Shown here in pieces: positions 12,749-13,750 of a stretch of DNA of 13,750 nucleotides (position 1 is its first letter; every line of letters begins with the position of its first letter). This DNA comes from Eubacteriales bacterium (GTDB taxonomy: Bacteria > Bacillota > Clostridia > Lachnospirales > Lachnospiraceae). The DNA lies in NCBI GenBank assembly GCA_030536565.1, contig JAUNPT010000054.1:1-13750 (forward strand). The letters are read 5' to 3'. The notes under the pieces are model-generated. The model had not been told where the DNA came from. It worked only from the letters and a program-made list of their open reading frames with translations, and made no database searches. The position numbers and the translations under genes were made by a program.

Positions 12749-13750
12749 TCAGGCAATGTATGCACAATGATAACTTAATTTCATTATAACCCATACAATT
12801 AATAACAAAACAAGTAACACTAATGGAATTCCAGCTGTACTTTTCTTATGTGCCCACATTGATGAAAATATAATAGCTGCTCCAGCTATCAGCCCTGACA
12901 TGATTACACGCAGCAAATAATACACAATCAACCAGCCAGCCACTGTTAATCCATTCAATACCCCAAACAAATTGGTATTTATAAACGGAAGACTATACAC
13001 TGGCGCTTCCAAGAAATGAAAGCCATATAAATATCCAAGCCATAACACCTGACATATAGCAGTAAAAACCCTAAATATAACAGCACTGCCAAGACACACA
13101 TATATTTTACGTTTAATAAACCAATTTCTGCCATTGGGACATGCATATAATAATTGCTGCAGTCCATATGTCTTTTCCATAAGCATACAATTAATAATCA
13201 GTAAAAAAATACTAACTGATATAATAAAAGCAATTACTAACTCCCTTTCATATGAGCCTGGCCCAAAAATAAAATCATATCCAATGTCAGGAATCAGCCA
13301 TACTTCTATTCCATATTTTTCTTTTATACCATCAATATACTGTATCTTTTCTTCCAGCACTGATACCCTTGCATATAGACTTCTATAATATTCCATTTTA
13401 TTATATATATCATAATACGCCTTGAATTCTATCTTTCCAGCATTATATTCTGATAATGCATTCTGTGTCTTTGCAAAACTATCTAAATAGTCTTCTTTCC
13501 TGCTATCTACTTCCTGCCGGATTGCATAATAATTTTGTCCCCCTTCTTTACTATAAAGCACTATCTGTTCCATATCCAATGAGGTATATGGCCTGTATGT
13601 AATATAATTACAATATACCAATAATAACATTGCACCTGATAAAATAAAATAACCTCTGCTTGTAATTATAAGCTTGTGTAATTCCTTTACCCAAAATGGA
13701 TATTTTTGCAACGCTTTCTGATACATATCACTAAATTTCTCTGTGATTTT
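12749..13750 (-). CDS. ABC-2 type permease, N-terminus beyond the window
   Basis: At least 325 residues from the first visible ATG (13726-13724). That ATG lacks a ribosome binding site, and the eight codons upstream of it (KITEKFSD) are open to the window edge, so the protein very probably begins outside. Numbering from that ATG, a membrane segment at about 26-44 is followed by a roughly 115-residue polar loop rich in Glu/Lys/Tyr with coiled-coil character. Five or so further membrane segments begin at about residue 163. After the second segment, MEKTYGLQQLLYACPNGRN resembles the cytoplasmic E-x-x-G-x-x-x-L-L...P-x-G-R coupling element of ABC-2 permeases. It ends 31 nt before the small ORF that precedes the ATPase. 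The substrate cannot be read from the sequence. Confidence 0.75.
   Translation of the reverse strand, partial: KITEKFSDMYQKALQKYPFWVKELHKLIITSRGYFILSGAMLLLVYCNYITYRPYTSLDMEQIVLYSKEGGQNYYAIRQEVDSRKEDYLDSFAKTQNALSEYNAGKIEFKAYYDIYNKMEYYRSLYARVSVLEEKIQYIDGIKEKYGIEVWLIPDIGYDFIFGPGSYERELVIAFIISVSIFLLIINCMLMEKTYGLQQLLYACPNGRNWFIKRKIYVCLGSAVIFRVFTAICQVLWLGYLYGFHFLEAPVYSLPFINTNLFGVLNGLTVAGWLIVYYLLRVIMSGLIAGAAIIFSSMWAHKKSTAGIPLVLLVLLLIVWVIMKLSYHCAYIA

Overview
The window looks like chromosomal DNA from a low-GC Gram-positive gut or rumen anaerobe, most likely a Lachnospiraceae member of the Lachnospira eligens / Roseburia / Butyrivibrio kind. This is inferred from AT-rich intergenic DNA, strong GGAGG-type ribosome binding sites, a long-form (477-aa) PurB, a Clostridia-style PurF with a propeptide and four Fe-S cysteines, a PilZ protein, and cytoplasmic pectin- and xylan-processing hydrolases. 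No rRNA, tRNA, CRISPR array, insertion sequence or phage gene was seen.

Layout from left to right. Positions 1-55 hold the first codons of an ArsR-like regulator on the minus strand, with a near-perfect promoter and a dyad beside it. Positions 221-4978 form a tightly packed minus-strand unit read purB -> PAP2-family phosphatase -> flippase-like membrane protein -> pssA -> psd. It joins one purine gene to phosphatidylethanolamine synthesis and two lipid-handling membrane proteins. Positions 5252-6991 carry a plus-strand GH43 glycosidase with its own promoter and operator-like dyad. Positions 7073-9524 carry purC -> purF on the minus strand, separated from GH43 by a shared convergent hairpin terminator. 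Positions 9784-10146 carry a plus-strand PilZ (c-di-GMP receptor) gene with a structured leader and a strong terminator. Positions 10215-11585 carry a minus-strand GH28 polygalacturonase. Positions 11711 to the right edge carry a minus-strand ABC transporter: a permease cut by the window edge, a 29-codon small ORF, and the ATPase.

How the genes fit together. PurF, PurC and PurB catalyse three steps of de novo IMP/AMP synthesis. PssA and Psd turn CDP-diacylglycerol into phosphatidylserine and then phosphatidylethanolamine. The flippase-like and PAP2 proteins probably move or dephosphorylate lipids in the same membrane. GH43 and GH28 lack signal peptides, so they probably finish breaking down imported xylan/arabinan and pectin oligosaccharides in the cytoplasm.

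No clearly new multi-gene system is evident. The least ordinary elements are: the pilZ leader, where two copies of GGAGGAT compete for one ATCCTC and the second copy is the ribosome binding site; the 29-codon ORF coupled by an ATGA overlap to the ABC ATPase; a purC-purF hairpin that pairs fully only in the minus-strand RNA; and the purB-linked lipid operon.
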